Assembly (NCBI RefSeq): GCF_021390435.2
Contig: NZ_JAJVCN010000001.1
Location: 3,162,001 to 3,226,000, forward strand
DNA from: Kibdelosporangium philippinense
GTDB lineage: Bacteria > Actinomycetota > Actinomycetes > Mycobacteriales > Pseudonocardiaceae
Direction: 5' to 3'
DNA length: 64,000 bases
Of the stretch, positions 11,953 to 20,292 are shown in pieces. Under the pieces are notes generated by a model. That model was not told the origin of the DNA and searched no databases. It was given only the letters and a program-made list of their open reading frames with translations. Position 1 is the first letter of the stretch; every line of letters starts with the position of its first letter. The translations under genes were made by a program, and so were the position numbers.

Positions 11953-11979
11953 CCAGTCGTCTGTCGGGAGGGTTGGTTG

Positions 11980-12900
11980 ATGCGTCGCGTCCGCTATACG
12001 AGCAACGGTGGTCCCGAGGTGTTGTTCGTCGAGGACGCTCCTGTGCCACAGCCCGGTGCCGGTGAGGTGCTGGTGCGCACAGAGGCGATCGGAGTGACGC
12101 TTCCGGCCGTACGCAAGGTGCGTGCAGGTGGCGAGCCCGGTCCGCTGGGTGGCGAGGTGGCCGGAACAGTCGCCGCCTTAGGCGACGGCGTGACTGATCT
12201 GGCCGTCGGTGACCGCGTCACGGCCTTGTGCTTTCCCCACGCCTACGCCGAATACGCCGTTGTCGGCCACGCGATGGTCTCTCGCGTGCCCGACGGGGCG
12301 TCCGCGGTGGACGCCGTGGCGCTGGTGCGCAGTGGACTGGTCGCGCGCGGCGCGTTCGAGGCGAGCCGTCCGCGCCCGGACGACACGTTTCTCATCACGG
12401 CCGCCGCGAGCGCGGTCGGTACATTGGCGGTGCAGTACGCCAAGGCGCACGACGCTGCGCGGGTCGTCGCAGCCGTCAGCAGTGCGGAGAAAGCGGACTT
12501 CGTGCGTGCTGTGGGCGCAGACGATGTCGTGCTCTATGACAACTCGTGGGGCGCCCCGGTCGATGTCGTGCTCGACGGTGTCGGCGGGGATCTGCTCGGG
12601 TCTGCGGTGTGCGCGCTTGCCTCAGGCGGGCGTCTGGTCGCGTTCAGTTCGGGTGGCGGCACGATCGAGGCCTATGAGTTGCTGACGCGCAGCGCGTCGG
12701 TGATCGGTTTCCAAATGGCCGCCATCGCGCGGGGCAACCCGCAGTTGTACGCGCGTTGGCGTGACGAGCTGTGGCAACTGCACCACGATGGGGATCTGCG
12801 CGCCCACGTACATGCCCAGTTTCCGCTCGCCGAAGCCGCGGCAGCGCACGAGATCATCGAATCGCGGCGCAACCTCGGCAAGGTTGTTCTGACCTGCTAG
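11980..12900 (+). CDS. MDR-family NADPH:quinone oxidoreductase-like protein
   Basis: Zinc-free medium-chain dehydrogenase/reductase of 306 residues. It begins RRVRYTSNGGPEVL, has the GroES-like fold with GEVAGTVAALGDGV, and a Rossmann segment TAAASAVGTLAVQYAKA that binds NADPH. No catalytic-zinc cysteine set is visible. The ATG at 11980 has GGGAGG 8 bases upstream; an in-frame TTG one codon earlier is less likely. It follows the FAD monooxygenase gene by 27 bases. The 3' end overlaps the converging hydrolase by 4 bases. Confidence 0.88.
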   Translation: MRRVRYTSNGGPEVLFVEDAPVPQPGAGEVLVRTEAIGVTLPAVRKVRAGGEPGPLGGEVAGTVAALGDGVTDLAVGDRVTALCFPHAYAEYAVVGHAMVSRVPDGASAVDAVALVRSGLVARGAFEASRPRPDDTFLITAAASAVGTLAVQYAKAHDAARVVAAVSSAEKADFVRAVGADDVVLYDNSWGAPVDVVLDGVGGDLLGSAVCALASGGRLVAFSSGGGTIEAYELLTRSASVIGFQMAAIARGNPQLYARWRDELWQLHHDGDLRAHVHAQFPLAEAAAAHEIIESRRNLGKVVLTC

Positions 12901-13670
12901 GGCAGTTCACGCAGGAACGTGATCATCGCGTCCAATGTCGGCTGGGGATCTTCGAAGAAGGACGCGTGCCCGCCGGGGACTTCGACCAGGCGTGCCTCCG
13001 TGATGCCGTTCGCGATCTCGGCAGCATGCTCAGGAGCCACGAACCGGTCGACCGGAGGCACCACGACCAAGGCGGGCGCGCGCACGGCAGCCAGATCTGG
13101 CCGGACGTCGACGGCGAGCGCGAAGTCGACTTGCTCGGTCGTGCCGGGTGCGGCTAGGCCAGCGAGTTGCTTGACGAGTTGGTTGACCGCGTCCGGTGGC
13201 AGCGCGGCGAGGTACGGCTCGGCGAACAGCAGGCTGGTCAAGAACCTGCTGCGGGTCACGCCGTCCTGGCTGTCCAGCATTGCCCGCCAGATCTCCAGGT
13301 TGAGCCGCAAGGTCGCGCGAGGGTAGGCGTAGCCACAGATGCTGATCACGCCATGTACCCGCGCGGGCCACCGTGCGGCGACGGCGATTGCGATCGCGGC
13401 GCCCGTGGACACTCCGCCGATCACGAACTCGCTCAGACCGGCCGCGTGCGCGGTGGCCACGATCTGATCAGCGAGGGTAGCCACCTCCAACGGCTCGCCG
13501 GCGCGTGTACTGTCACCAGAACCGGGCAGATCCGGCAGTACAACGGTGCTGTACGCGGCAAGTTGCTCGACCATCGAGCCCCACGTGGTGGATGCGAAGC
13601 CGCCGGGGCCGTGGATGAGAACCAGGCCTGGACCGCTGCCATGCACGTCGTAGGAAAGCGCCTCGGTCAT
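12897..13670 (-). CDS. Alpha/beta hydrolase
   Basis: 257 residues with the oxyanion motif LIHGPGG, the nucleophile elbow GGVSTGA (Ser), an acid in PPVDRFVAPEH and the catalytic His in GGHASFFEDP. The substrate could be an ester, lactone or epoxide. It is divergent from another alpha/beta hydrolase at 13771, with 100 bases between the starts. The two are not close copies of each other. Confidence 0.88.
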   Translation of the reverse strand: MTEALSYDVHGSGPGLVLIHGPGGFASTTWGSMVEQLAAYSTVVLPDLPGSGDSTRAGEPLEVATLADQIVATAHAAGLSEFVIGGVSTGAAIAIAVAARWPARVHGVISICGYAYPRATLRLNLEIWRAMLDSQDGVTRSRFLTSLLFAEPYLAALPPDAVNQLVKQLAGLAAPGTTEQVDFALAVDVRPDLAAVRAPALVVVPPVDRFVAPEHAAEIANGITEARLVEVPGGHASFFEDPQPTLDAMITFLRELP

Positions 13671-13770
13671 AACTGTCTACGTTATCCAGCCAGCGCTCGT
13701 TGCCCGTGGCGGCGCGGCCGATCGCGGCAGAAGGTCGCCGAAGCACGTACTTGTGCCCGAGAATCGGGTA

Positions 13771-14646
13771 ATGGCTGAGCAGAACGCGGACATCAACGGC
13801 GTGCGGATCTGTTACGAGACGATCGGCGACCCGATCGGGCAGCCGCTGTTGATGGTCATGGGCCTGAGTGGGCCGATGATCTGGTGGGACGACGAGCTGT
13901 GTGGTCTGCTGGCTGATCGTGGCTTCTACGTGATCCGTTTCGACAACCGCGACTGCGGCCGTTCGCAGGCGATGACTGGCCGCGCGTCGCTGATCGGGTC
14001 GTTGCTGCGGCAGCCGCCGCCGTACTCGCTCAACGACATGGCCGATGACGCGGCTGGACTGCTTGATCATCTGGGGGTCGAGTCCGCGCATGTCACCGGT
14101 GTGTCGTTGGGCGGGATGATCGCGCAGACGCTCGCGATCCGGCATCCGGCGAAGGTCCGTTCACTGGTGTCGGTGATGTCGACGACCGGCAACAAATTCG
14201 TCGGCTGGCCCAACCCGCGCGTGCTGCCATACCTGTTGGGAAAGGCACCGGCGGGACGCGACGGGTACATCGAGGCGTCGCTGGCGACGTTCCGGGTGAT
14301 CGGCTCGCCCGGATTCACCCTCGACGAGGACCGGATGCGCGTTCGCGCCGCGCGCACGTTCGATCGGGGCATCAACCGCGCGGGCACATTGCGGCAGTTG
14401 GAGGCGATCAACGCGGCCGCCGACCGCACGAGCCGGTTGCGGCGCCTGCGGATTCCGGCGCTGGTGATCCACGGCAAGTCGGATCCGTTGGTGCACGTGT
14501 CGGGTGGGAAGGCGACCGCGCGGGCGATCCCCGATGCCGAGCTGATCCTGGTGCCCGGTATGGGACATGACCTGCCGCGCGGGGTGTGGCCGACACTCGT
14601 CGACGGCATCGACCGCACCGCGCAGCGCGTCAGCAGTCGCACGTGA
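13771..14646 (+). CDS. Alpha/beta hydrolase
   Basis: 291 residues. Motifs: MVMGLSGPMIWW (oxyanion region), FDNRDCGRS, the nucleophile elbow GVSLGGM, an acid in HGKSDPLVHVSGG and His in GMGHDLPRG. This resembles the group annotated as aclacinomycin-methylesterase-like or haloperoxidase-type hydrolases; the exact reaction is not deducible. The ATG at 13771 is preferred over an in-frame GTG 18 bases upstream. The 3' end overlaps the converging rhodanese gene by 17 bases. Confidence 0.88.
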   Translation: MAEQNADINGVRICYETIGDPIGQPLLMVMGLSGPMIWWDDELCGLLADRGFYVIRFDNRDCGRSQAMTGRASLIGSLLRQPPPYSLNDMADDAAGLLDHLGVESAHVTGVSLGGMIAQTLAIRHPAKVRSLVSVMSTTGNKFVGWPNPRVLPYLLGKAPAGRDGYIEASLATFRVIGSPGFTLDEDRMRVRAARTFDRGINRAGTLRQLEAINAAADRTSRLRRLRIPALVIHGKSDPLVHVSGGKATARAIPDAELILVPGMGHDLPRGVWPTLVDGIDRTAQRVSSRT

Positions 14647-15040
14647 TGGCGTGCAGTGGAGCCGTGAGTGGGTCCGCGGGTTGCCGGGTCGTGCCGTCGT
14701 CGGTCTGGATGGGAAAGCCTTCGCGGATCCAGTACTCGACGCCGCCGAGCATTTCCTTGACCTGATAGCCGAGTTTGGCGAACTCGCGCGCGGCCCGGGT
14801 AGCGCCGTTGCAGCCAGGGCCCCAGCAGTAGGTGACCACCGGTGTGGCGAGGTCGATGCTGGTCGGCGCACGTTCGGCGATGTCGTCTGTGGGCAGGTGC
14901 AGTGCGCCCGGGATGTGGCCTTGGTGCCAGCCCGCGTGGCCGCGCGAGTCGATGAGCACGAACTCGCCTTGCGCGGCGTAGACGTCGGAGACATCGGTCT
15001 GGAACTGCAGGCGGGCGGTGAAGAAGGCGAGGGCGTCCAT
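14630..15040 (-). CDS. Rhodanese-like protein
   Basis: 136 residues from ATG 15040 (MDALAFFTARL). A single rhodanese domain with VLIDSRGHAGWHQGHIPGA and the active-site loop TYCWGPGCNGA, whose Cys would carry a persulfide. The C-terminal half has LGGVEYWIREG. The C-terminus ends CDC, giving two further cysteines. It is divergent from an Lrp-type regulator gene (15141); the 100-base intergenic region probably holds the shared control site, suggesting that the regulator controls this gene. Confidence 0.88.
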   Translation of the reverse strand: MDALAFFTARLQFQTDVSDVYAAQGEFVLIDSRGHAGWHQGHIPGALHLPTDDIAERAPTSIDLATPVVTYCWGPGCNGATRAAREFAKLGYQVKEMLGGVEYWIREGFPIQTDDGTTRQPADPLTAPLHAITCDC

Positions 15041-15140
15041 GCCCGGAAACGCTATTGTGCCGAGACTGTCCGGTGAAGTGACGATCCACGGCGTTTCCTT
15101 CCAGTGGCCGGGGATTTTATGGTGGTTATGCTGTGTGGCC

Positions 15141-15599
15141 GTGGAAACCTTGGACGCCACGGATTGGCGGATCCTGGAGGAACTCCAGCGTGACGGCCGG
15201 GCCAGCTATGCGGAACTGGCCAGGGCGGTGTCGATGTCGGCATCAGCGGTGACCGAGCGGGTCCGCAGGCTGGAGCAGGCCGGGATCATCGGCGGCTATA
15301 CGGCGGTGGTCGACGCGGACCGGTTGGGTTTCGGGATCCTGGCGTTGGTGCGGCTGCGTTATCCGACCGGGAACTACAAGCCGTTCCACGAGTTGCTGGC
15401 CAGTACGCCGGAGATCATCGAGGCGCATCACGTGACCGGCGACGACTGCTTCGTGCTCAAGGTGATCGCGCGATCGATGCGGCACTTGGAGCAGACGACC
15501 GGCCGGATCAGCGGCTTGGGCTCGGTGACCACGAGCGTCGTGTACTCCAGCCCCCTGGCTCGCCGGGATCTGACGAGCGGCCTGTCAGCCGAGGCCTGA
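15141..15599 (+). CDS. Lrp/AsnC-family transcriptional regulator
   Basis: 152 residues, the normal size. An N-terminal HTH (TDWRILEELQRDGRASYAEL, then SASAVTERVRRLEQAGII) is followed by the RAM ligand-binding domain (AHHVTGDDCFVLKV). I chose GTG 15141 because it gives the family N-terminus; GTG 15135 is equivalent. It is divergent from the rhodanese gene and probably regulates it in response to an amino acid, perhaps a sulfur amino acid (inference from the neighbour). The end overlaps the converging PPOX gene by 15 bases. Confidence 0.92.
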   Translation: METLDATDWRILEELQRDGRASYAELARAVSMSASAVTERVRRLEQAGIIGGYTAVVDADRLGFGILALVRLRYPTGNYKPFHELLASTPEIIEAHHVTGDDCFVLKVIARSMRHLEQTTGRISGLGSVTTSVVYSSPLARRDLTSGLSAEA

Positions 15600-16007
15600 T
15601 CGGGCGATGACGCTGGTGATGCTGATGCGCACCGCGGTGAAACCTTCCCGCACGAACGATTCCGCGAAGTCCTGCGCGGGGTGGGCGGGGTAGTAGCGCT
15701 CGGCGATGCCCCCGGCGACGTGTTTGATCTGGTCCGGCTCTGCCGAAATTCGTGCGTGCCCGTCGATGGACACGAAACTGTAGGGCTGCCGCTCGTCGCT
15801 GACGCACACCGCGATGCGCCCGTCACGCGCCAGGCTCTTGCCTTTGACACTCCCCGGCGACAGGGCGAAGGCGAGTTCATCGCCGTCGAGGATGAAGCAG
15901 ACCGGGGTGACGTGCGGTCGCCCGTCCGCGCGGGTGAGGGCCACGTGGGCAAGCCGGGTTCCCTCGGAGATGAAGGAACGCCACTCGGTGTCGGTCATGG
16001 TGGTCAT
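15585..16007 (-). CDS. PPOX-class flavin/F420-dependent oxidoreductase
   Basis: 140 residues of the split-barrel pyridoxamine-5'-phosphate-oxidase superfamily: RLAHVALTRADGRPHVTPVC, then SLARDGRIAVCVSDERQPY and SIDGHARI. Small actinobacterial members use F420 or FMN to reduce or oxidise varied substrates. The ATG at 16007 has AAAGGAAA 8 or more bases upstream. It is divergent from the LysR gene at 16246, the usual layout of a LysR regulator and its target. Confidence 0.85.
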   Translation of the reverse strand: MTTMTDTEWRSFISEGTRLAHVALTRADGRPHVTPVCFILDGDELAFALSPGSVKGKSLARDGRIAVCVSDERQPYSFVSIDGHARISAEPDQIKHVAGGIAERYYPAHPAQDFAESFVREGFTAVRISITSVIARSGLG

Positions 16008-16245
16008 TGGTGTGTTTCCTTTCGGATGGATTCTCAGTGCTGTTGCCGCTTACAGAGCACGAACATCGGCTGTACGAACGCGCCAGCTCGGGCAACGAGG
16101 TGGCATGCCCCCGAGAGACCAGGCCAGAGCTGGTCACCCGAAGGGTGTCGCGGTGATGGTCATGGCATTGACGCTAGAAACCACAGCCTATTAAGAAAAG
16201 CGAACATTGACGATCGAATCCATCGCGACGCGTTATACATAGAGC
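16008..16245. promoter_or_regulatory. Divergent PPOX/LysR control region
   Basis: 238 bases between two divergent starts. Near the LysR start there is TATACA (16234-16239) with TTGACG (16207-16212) upstream. The spacing is long, but a transcript from TATACA would begin at or very near the LysR ATG (16246), making it leaderless. The AT-rich stretch 16190-16205 is a candidate LysR site. Assignments are by position only. Confidence 0.4.
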
Positions 16246-17172
16246 ATGTCCGACGTTGACCTGCGGCACCTGACGACGATGATCGCGATCGCCGAGGAGG
16301 GCACGTTCTCCCGCGCGGCCGCCAGGCTGGGCTACACCCAGTCGAGCGTGAGCCAGCACATCGCGGCGCTGGAGAAGACGGTCGGCGGCGTACTGTTCGA
16401 CCGGCCCGGTGGCCCGAAGCCGGTCCGGTTGACTCCGCTCGGCGCCGTGGTGCTCGAACAAGGCAGGCAGCTGCTGTCCAAAGCCGAAGCGCTGGGCCAC
16501 GCGGTTGATCGGTTCAAGGCAGGCGATGGCCGCATCGACGTCGGCACCTTGCAGAGCGTCTCGAGTGTCATCCTGCCGACCGTGCTGCGTCGCCTTCGGG
16601 ACGAGCATCCCACCTGCGATATCAGGCTTTCGGAAGCCGAACCGGACGACGCGCAGATCGGCGATCTCGACCTGTTGTTCTACGACGGACCGATCAGCGA
16701 CGACACCGAACACGTCCTGCTGATGCACGACCCCTACCGGGTGGTGGCGCATCCAGGAGACCTGCCCGCCGGACCGGTGCCCGCGCGCGAGCTGGACGGG
16801 AAGCCGATGGTGGCCTGGCCGGTGACCTCTGATCAGCCCAGGCTGGAGCAGGCGCTCGCCGACGCGGGCGCGCAGCCGCGCATCGTGTTCCGCTCAGCAG
16901 GCAACGACACGATCTTGTCGATGGTGCGTGCCGGGATGGGGCTCGCCGTTTTGCCCTGGCTCGCGATCCACCACGTCGTATGCCGTGACTGCGGCTCGAT
17001 TCACGGCCCGGAAGGCTGGCCGGATCTGCGGGTTCACGAACTCGACCCCACGCCCACCCGTGCGATCTACCTGCACTGGCCGCCGGGACGCAGCGGTCAG
17101 TCGCCGCTCGCGGCCCGCGCGATCGAGATCGCCGTGGAGGTCGCGCGTGAGCTGGCTCCGGCAGCTCGGTGA
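16246..17172 (+). CDS. LysR-family transcriptional regulator
   Basis: 308 residues. A winged HTH fills residues about 5-65 (LRHLTTMIAIAEEGTFSRAA, then SQSSVSQHIAALEKTVGGVL-like text with TQSSVSQHI), followed by the two-lobe effector domain (DGRIDVGTLQSVSSVILP, later MVRAGMGLAVLPW). It probably controls the divergent PPOX gene and itself. Effector unknown. Confidence 0.93.
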   Translation: MSDVDLRHLTTMIAIAEEGTFSRAAARLGYTQSSVSQHIAALEKTVGGVLFDRPGGPKPVRLTPLGAVVLEQGRQLLSKAEALGHAVDRFKAGDGRIDVGTLQSVSSVILPTVLRRLRDEHPTCDIRLSEAEPDDAQIGDLDLLFYDGPISDDTEHVLLMHDPYRVVAHPGDLPAGPVPARELDGKPMVAWPVTSDQPRLEQALADAGAQPRIVFRSAGNDTILSMVRAGMGLAVLPWLAIHHVVCRDCGSIHGPEGWPDLRVHELDPTPTRAIYLHWPPGRSGQSPLAARAIEIAVEVARELAPAAR

Positions 17173-17218
17173 TCATTTTTCGGATGACCGTTGCCCGTGA
17201 AGTCGCCAGAATCGACGA

Positions 17219-18643
17219 ATGCTCAGCCCATCGCAGATCCGTGACCGACTGAGGGACAGCGCTGCCGCGGCTCTGGACGGTGACGAGACGGTCTTGGACC
17301 AGACCGCGTCCTGGCTTGCCTCGCTGACTGCGCGTGAGTTGGTGCGGGTCGACCATTACGCACGTCAGGACTGCTACGAAGGAACGTCGCGGATGTGGGC
17401 ACAAGCGGTTGTGGCCAGCCCGTTTCCCGTCGTCGCGGTGTTGGCCAGCATGCACCGGGACGGGTACGTGCGTGAGCTTGCCGTGGGGTCGTTGGCCACC
17501 TCGCTGGACGTGGTGAGCGATCGAGCACTGGCGGTTCGCGTCACCGATCACGTCGGAGTGATCCGCGAGAAGGCAATGCGCGAGGTGCTGCGACGCTTGA
17601 CGTTGGACCACGCTGAGCACGTGATGCCTGTGCTGCTTCGGATCGAGCAGCGCAGCCGGGCGGCTATAGCCCTGGCGCTATATCTAGACGCCCTGGTCAG
17701 CGAGTACGGCGAGGCACAGGTGTGGGGCCGCTTGCGTCGCTCCGCGGACCGCGATCTTCAGCGAGTTGCCTTCCAACGCAGTATCGACTCCGGACTGCTT
17801 GAGCTGACTGACGCGATCGAGTTGTTGCCCAGGGAGAAGGATCAGGTCGTGCGTCGGCAGTTGATCCGTGTCATCGCCGACTCGGCGTCTGCGGATGTCA
17901 TCGCGAAAGTGCTGCTTGGCGGCCGGTCCGCCGAGAGTCGCGCCCTCGGCCTGGTCAAGCTGACAGCCGCGGAGCTGGATGTCGCCGACGTGCAGCGGCT
18001 GCTGATCGATCGGTCAGTGCTGGTGCGACTGTGGGCCCGGCGTCGCTGGCAGGAGATGGGGCACGACGCAGCCAGCGCCTATGCCGCGGTTGCGCGTTCC
18101 GCTGCCATGCCGATCGTGCGTGCTCGCGCCTACATCGGGCTCGCAGAGACCGAGACCGCGATCGAACGCGAGGAGATCCTCGGCCTCGTCCAGAGCACGG
18201 AGCTCCCGTTGCGGAAAGTCGGCCTGTCCTTGCTTCGGGGCCGCGCCACCGCGCAGGACGTCCCGTTGTTGCTCGGGTTGGTCGCGGATGATCAATCGCG
18301 CGTGGCGCGGCTCGCGAGCGAGGTCCTCGTTGGCGGCCCGCGGTTGTGGTCGGTGGCGGACCTCGCCCCGCTCAAGGCGGCACACGACCCTGAGCGTCGT
18401 CGGCGGGCATGGTGGCTCCACCGGCACCGCGGTGGGTGGGACGCAGTCATCGCCGATCTTGAGCTGCTGCACGACAGCGACCCGGAGCTGGCCGCCTTGG
18501 GTCGTCACCGCGAGCTGCCGATGTACTTCCAGCCGACCGGCACCCAGCGGCAACGCATCATGGACCTGCTCGCCACCGTCCCGCTCGACCAGCATCAACG
18601 TCGGCGCATCGGCTGGGTCGCGGGAATCCCGGATCCCTCGTGA
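17219..18643 (+). CDS. HEAT-like alpha-solenoid protein, function unknown
   Basis: 474 residues of repeated amphipathic helix pairs with leucine and alanine at regular positions (AVRVTDHVGVIREKAMREVL, VARLASEVLVGG), suggesting a HEAT/ARM-type scaffold. There is no signal peptide, membrane segment or catalytic motif. It stands alone between LysR and a converging ArsR gene 9 bases away. A protein-protein binding role is inference. Confidence 0.6.
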   Translation: MLSPSQIRDRLRDSAAAALDGDETVLDQTASWLASLTARELVRVDHYARQDCYEGTSRMWAQAVVASPFPVVAVLASMHRDGYVRELAVGSLATSLDVVSDRALAVRVTDHVGVIREKAMREVLRRLTLDHAEHVMPVLLRIEQRSRAAIALALYLDALVSEYGEAQVWGRLRRSADRDLQRVAFQRSIDSGLLELTDAIELLPREKDQVVRRQLIRVIADSASADVIAKVLLGGRSAESRALGLVKLTAAELDVADVQRLLIDRSVLVRLWARRRWQEMGHDAASAYAAVARSAAMPIVRARAYIGLAETETAIEREEILGLVQSTELPLRKVGLSLLRGRATAQDVPLLLGLVADDQSRVARLASEVLVGGPRLWSVADLAPLKAAHDPERRRRAWWLHRHRGGWDAVIADLELLHDSDPELAALGRHRELPMYFQPTGTQRQRIMDLLATVPLDQHQRRRIGWVAGIPDPS

Positions 18644-18652
18644 CGGGGGATG

Positions 18653-19018
18653 TCACGGTGCTGGGCGGGTGGGGTGGCGCGGCGTGGGCGGGTCAGGCGC
18701 CAGCGATCCGTCGGGCGCGATGTGCTCGAAGATCTGCTCGACCAACGTGAGTACGTGCGGGTCTTCCACGGCGTAGATCTGCCTGCGCCCGTCGCGGCGC
18801 GCGGCGACCAAGCCTGCCAGTCGAAGCTTGGCCAAGTGCTGACTGACCGCGGCGACCGTTGTGCCGATGCGTTCGGCCAGTGTGCCGACGTCGTACTCGT
18901 GGCGGGCGAGCAGCCACACCACGTGCAGCCGGGTAGGCGCGGAGAGCAGGGCAAACGTCGCCGCCGCCGATTGCAGCTGCGGGCGGGTCGGCGAGTCGTT
19001 CGGTGTCGGTTCGCTCAT
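18653..19018 (-). CDS. ArsR/SmtB-family transcriptional repressor
   Basis: 121 residues from ATG 19018. Winged helix: ATFALLSAPTRLHVVWLLAR, YDVGTLAERIGTTVAAVSQH, RLAGLVAARRDGRRQIYAV. The alpha3 region that in ArsR would carry the ELCVC metal site is ARHEYDVGT here, without cysteines. His and Asp at the C-terminal helix (DPHVLTLVEQIFEHI) could form an alpha5-type site, as in Zn/Ni/Co sensors. It is divergent from a cation exchanger gene, its likely target. Confidence 0.88.
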   Translation of the reverse strand: MSEPTPNDSPTRPQLQSAAATFALLSAPTRLHVVWLLARHEYDVGTLAERIGTTVAAVSQHLAKLRLAGLVAARRDGRRQIYAVEDPHVLTLVEQIFEHIAPDGSLAPDPPTPRHPTRPAP

Positions 19019-19071
19019 GGCTGTTCGGATTCTTCCCGAATGCGGCCCGCGCCACAGTCTGACGCTTGCGC

Positions 19072-19086
19072 AATTGATTGACAATT
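19072..19086. promoter_or_regulatory. Inverted repeat, likely ArsR operator
   Basis: AATTG-ATTGA-CAATT: a perfect 5-bp inverted repeat with a 5-base spacer in an AT-rich patch. It lies 54 bases upstream of the arsR start and between it and the exchanger gene. ArsR/SmtB operators are AT-rich imperfect dyads in such divergent spaces. Binding is inference. Confidence 0.5.
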
Positions 19087-19302
19087 AGCTTCGCTTACGG
19101 CAGGGTTGTCACCGAACGAAGGGGAGTAGCCCCCAACGCCGTGGTCGACACACTGGCTCGCAAGGGCCCGGCCCGGCGGCCTTCTCGTGCAAAGAAGGCG
19201 GGCGAGACCTTCGACCCACCGGACGCATTTCTGATGCGCGCCGTGGGTCGAGGTCGCCGGTGCGCTCCCGACGAGTTCGTCCCGCGACGCGGGAGGACTC
19301 TC

Positions 19303-20292
19303 GTGATTCATTTCGCCTTGCTGATCGGCTGCGCGGTCGCGATCTACTTGTCGTGCGAGTGGTTCGTCAACGCCGTCGAGTGGCTCGGCCGTCGCCTGAA
19401 AGTCGGCACGGTCGCGGTCGGCACAGTGCTCGCGGCGATCGGTACCGCGTTGCCCGAAAGCGTCGTGACGTTCGTGGCGGTGGCGTTCGGTGACACGCCT
19501 GAGCAGCGCGATTTGGGTGTCGGTGCGGCGATGGGCGGGCCGTTGGCGTTGGCGACCGTCGCGTACGGCGTGATCGGGTGGAGTCTTCTGGCCAGCAGGC
19601 GCCGTGGCGCGCCGCAGGACTGGGGCGATGTCGACAAGCTCGCCAAGGATCAGACGTGGTTCATCGCGGTGTTCGCGGTCAAGGTCGGGCTCGGTGTGGT
19701 CGCGTTCGCGATCAAACCGTGGCTGGGGTTCCTGTTCTTCGCGGTGTACGCGGCCTATTGCGTGCGGGAGATGCGCCGCCAGGACAGCGATAGCGGTGAG
19801 GACGAGCTGGCGCCGTTGAAACTGCAGCGCCGCCGCGCCACCCCGGCGACCTGGGCGGTCGTGGCGCAGACGCTCGGGGCGCTGGCGGTGATCTTCGCGG
19901 CGTCGCGGTTGTTCGTGCTGCAACTGGACGCGGTCGGGCCGATGCTGGGATTGCCCGCGACGTTGACCGCGCTGTTGCTGGCACCGATCGCGACCGAGTT
20001 GCCGGAGATCATGAACGCGGTCATCTGGGTACGGCAGGGCAAGACCAAGCTGGCGCTGGCGAACGTGTCCGGGTCGATGATGATCCAGGCGACCGTGCCG
20101 AGCGGGTTCGGTCTGCTGTTCACGCCGTGGCGGCTGGATTCACCGCTGTTGATCGCGGGCGGGGTGACCATGCTGGCGGTGGTGTATCTGCTGATCACGT
20201 TGCGCTCCGGCCGGTTGAGCGTGCGCAGGCTCTCGATCGTGGGCGCGTTCTACGGTCTGTTCGCGGTCGCGTTGGTGCCGGTGTTCAGCTGA
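19303..20292 (+). CDS. Cation exchanger of the CaCA (Na+/Ca2+, H+) family
   Basis: 329 residues with about ten membrane segments and the two alpha-repeat signatures expected of CaCA antiporters: GTALPESVVTFVAVAFG near residue 45, and ATELPEIMNAVIWV with LANVSGSMMIQATVPSGF in the second half. The GTG at 19303 has GGGAGGA 5 bases upstream. It probably exports a divalent cation in exchange for H+ or Na+. The divergent ArsR-type repressor suggests metal-responsive expression, so the cargo may be a transition metal rather than Ca2+. The 3' end overlaps the converging S41-like gene. Confidence 0.85.
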   Translation: MIHFALLIGCAVAIYLSCEWFVNAVEWLGRRLKVGTVAVGTVLAAIGTALPESVVTFVAVAFGDTPEQRDLGVGAAMGGPLALATVAYGVIGWSLLASRRRGAPQDWGDVDKLAKDQTWFIAVFAVKVGLGVVAFAIKPWLGFLFFAVYAAYCVREMRRQDSDSGEDELAPLKLQRRRATPATWAVVAQTLGALAVIFAASRLFVLQLDAVGPMLGLPATLTALLLAPIATELPEIMNAVIWVRQGKTKLALANVSGSMMIQATVPSGFGLLFTPWRLDSPLLIAGGVTMLAVVYLLITLRSGRLSVRRLSIVGAFYGLFAVALVPVFS

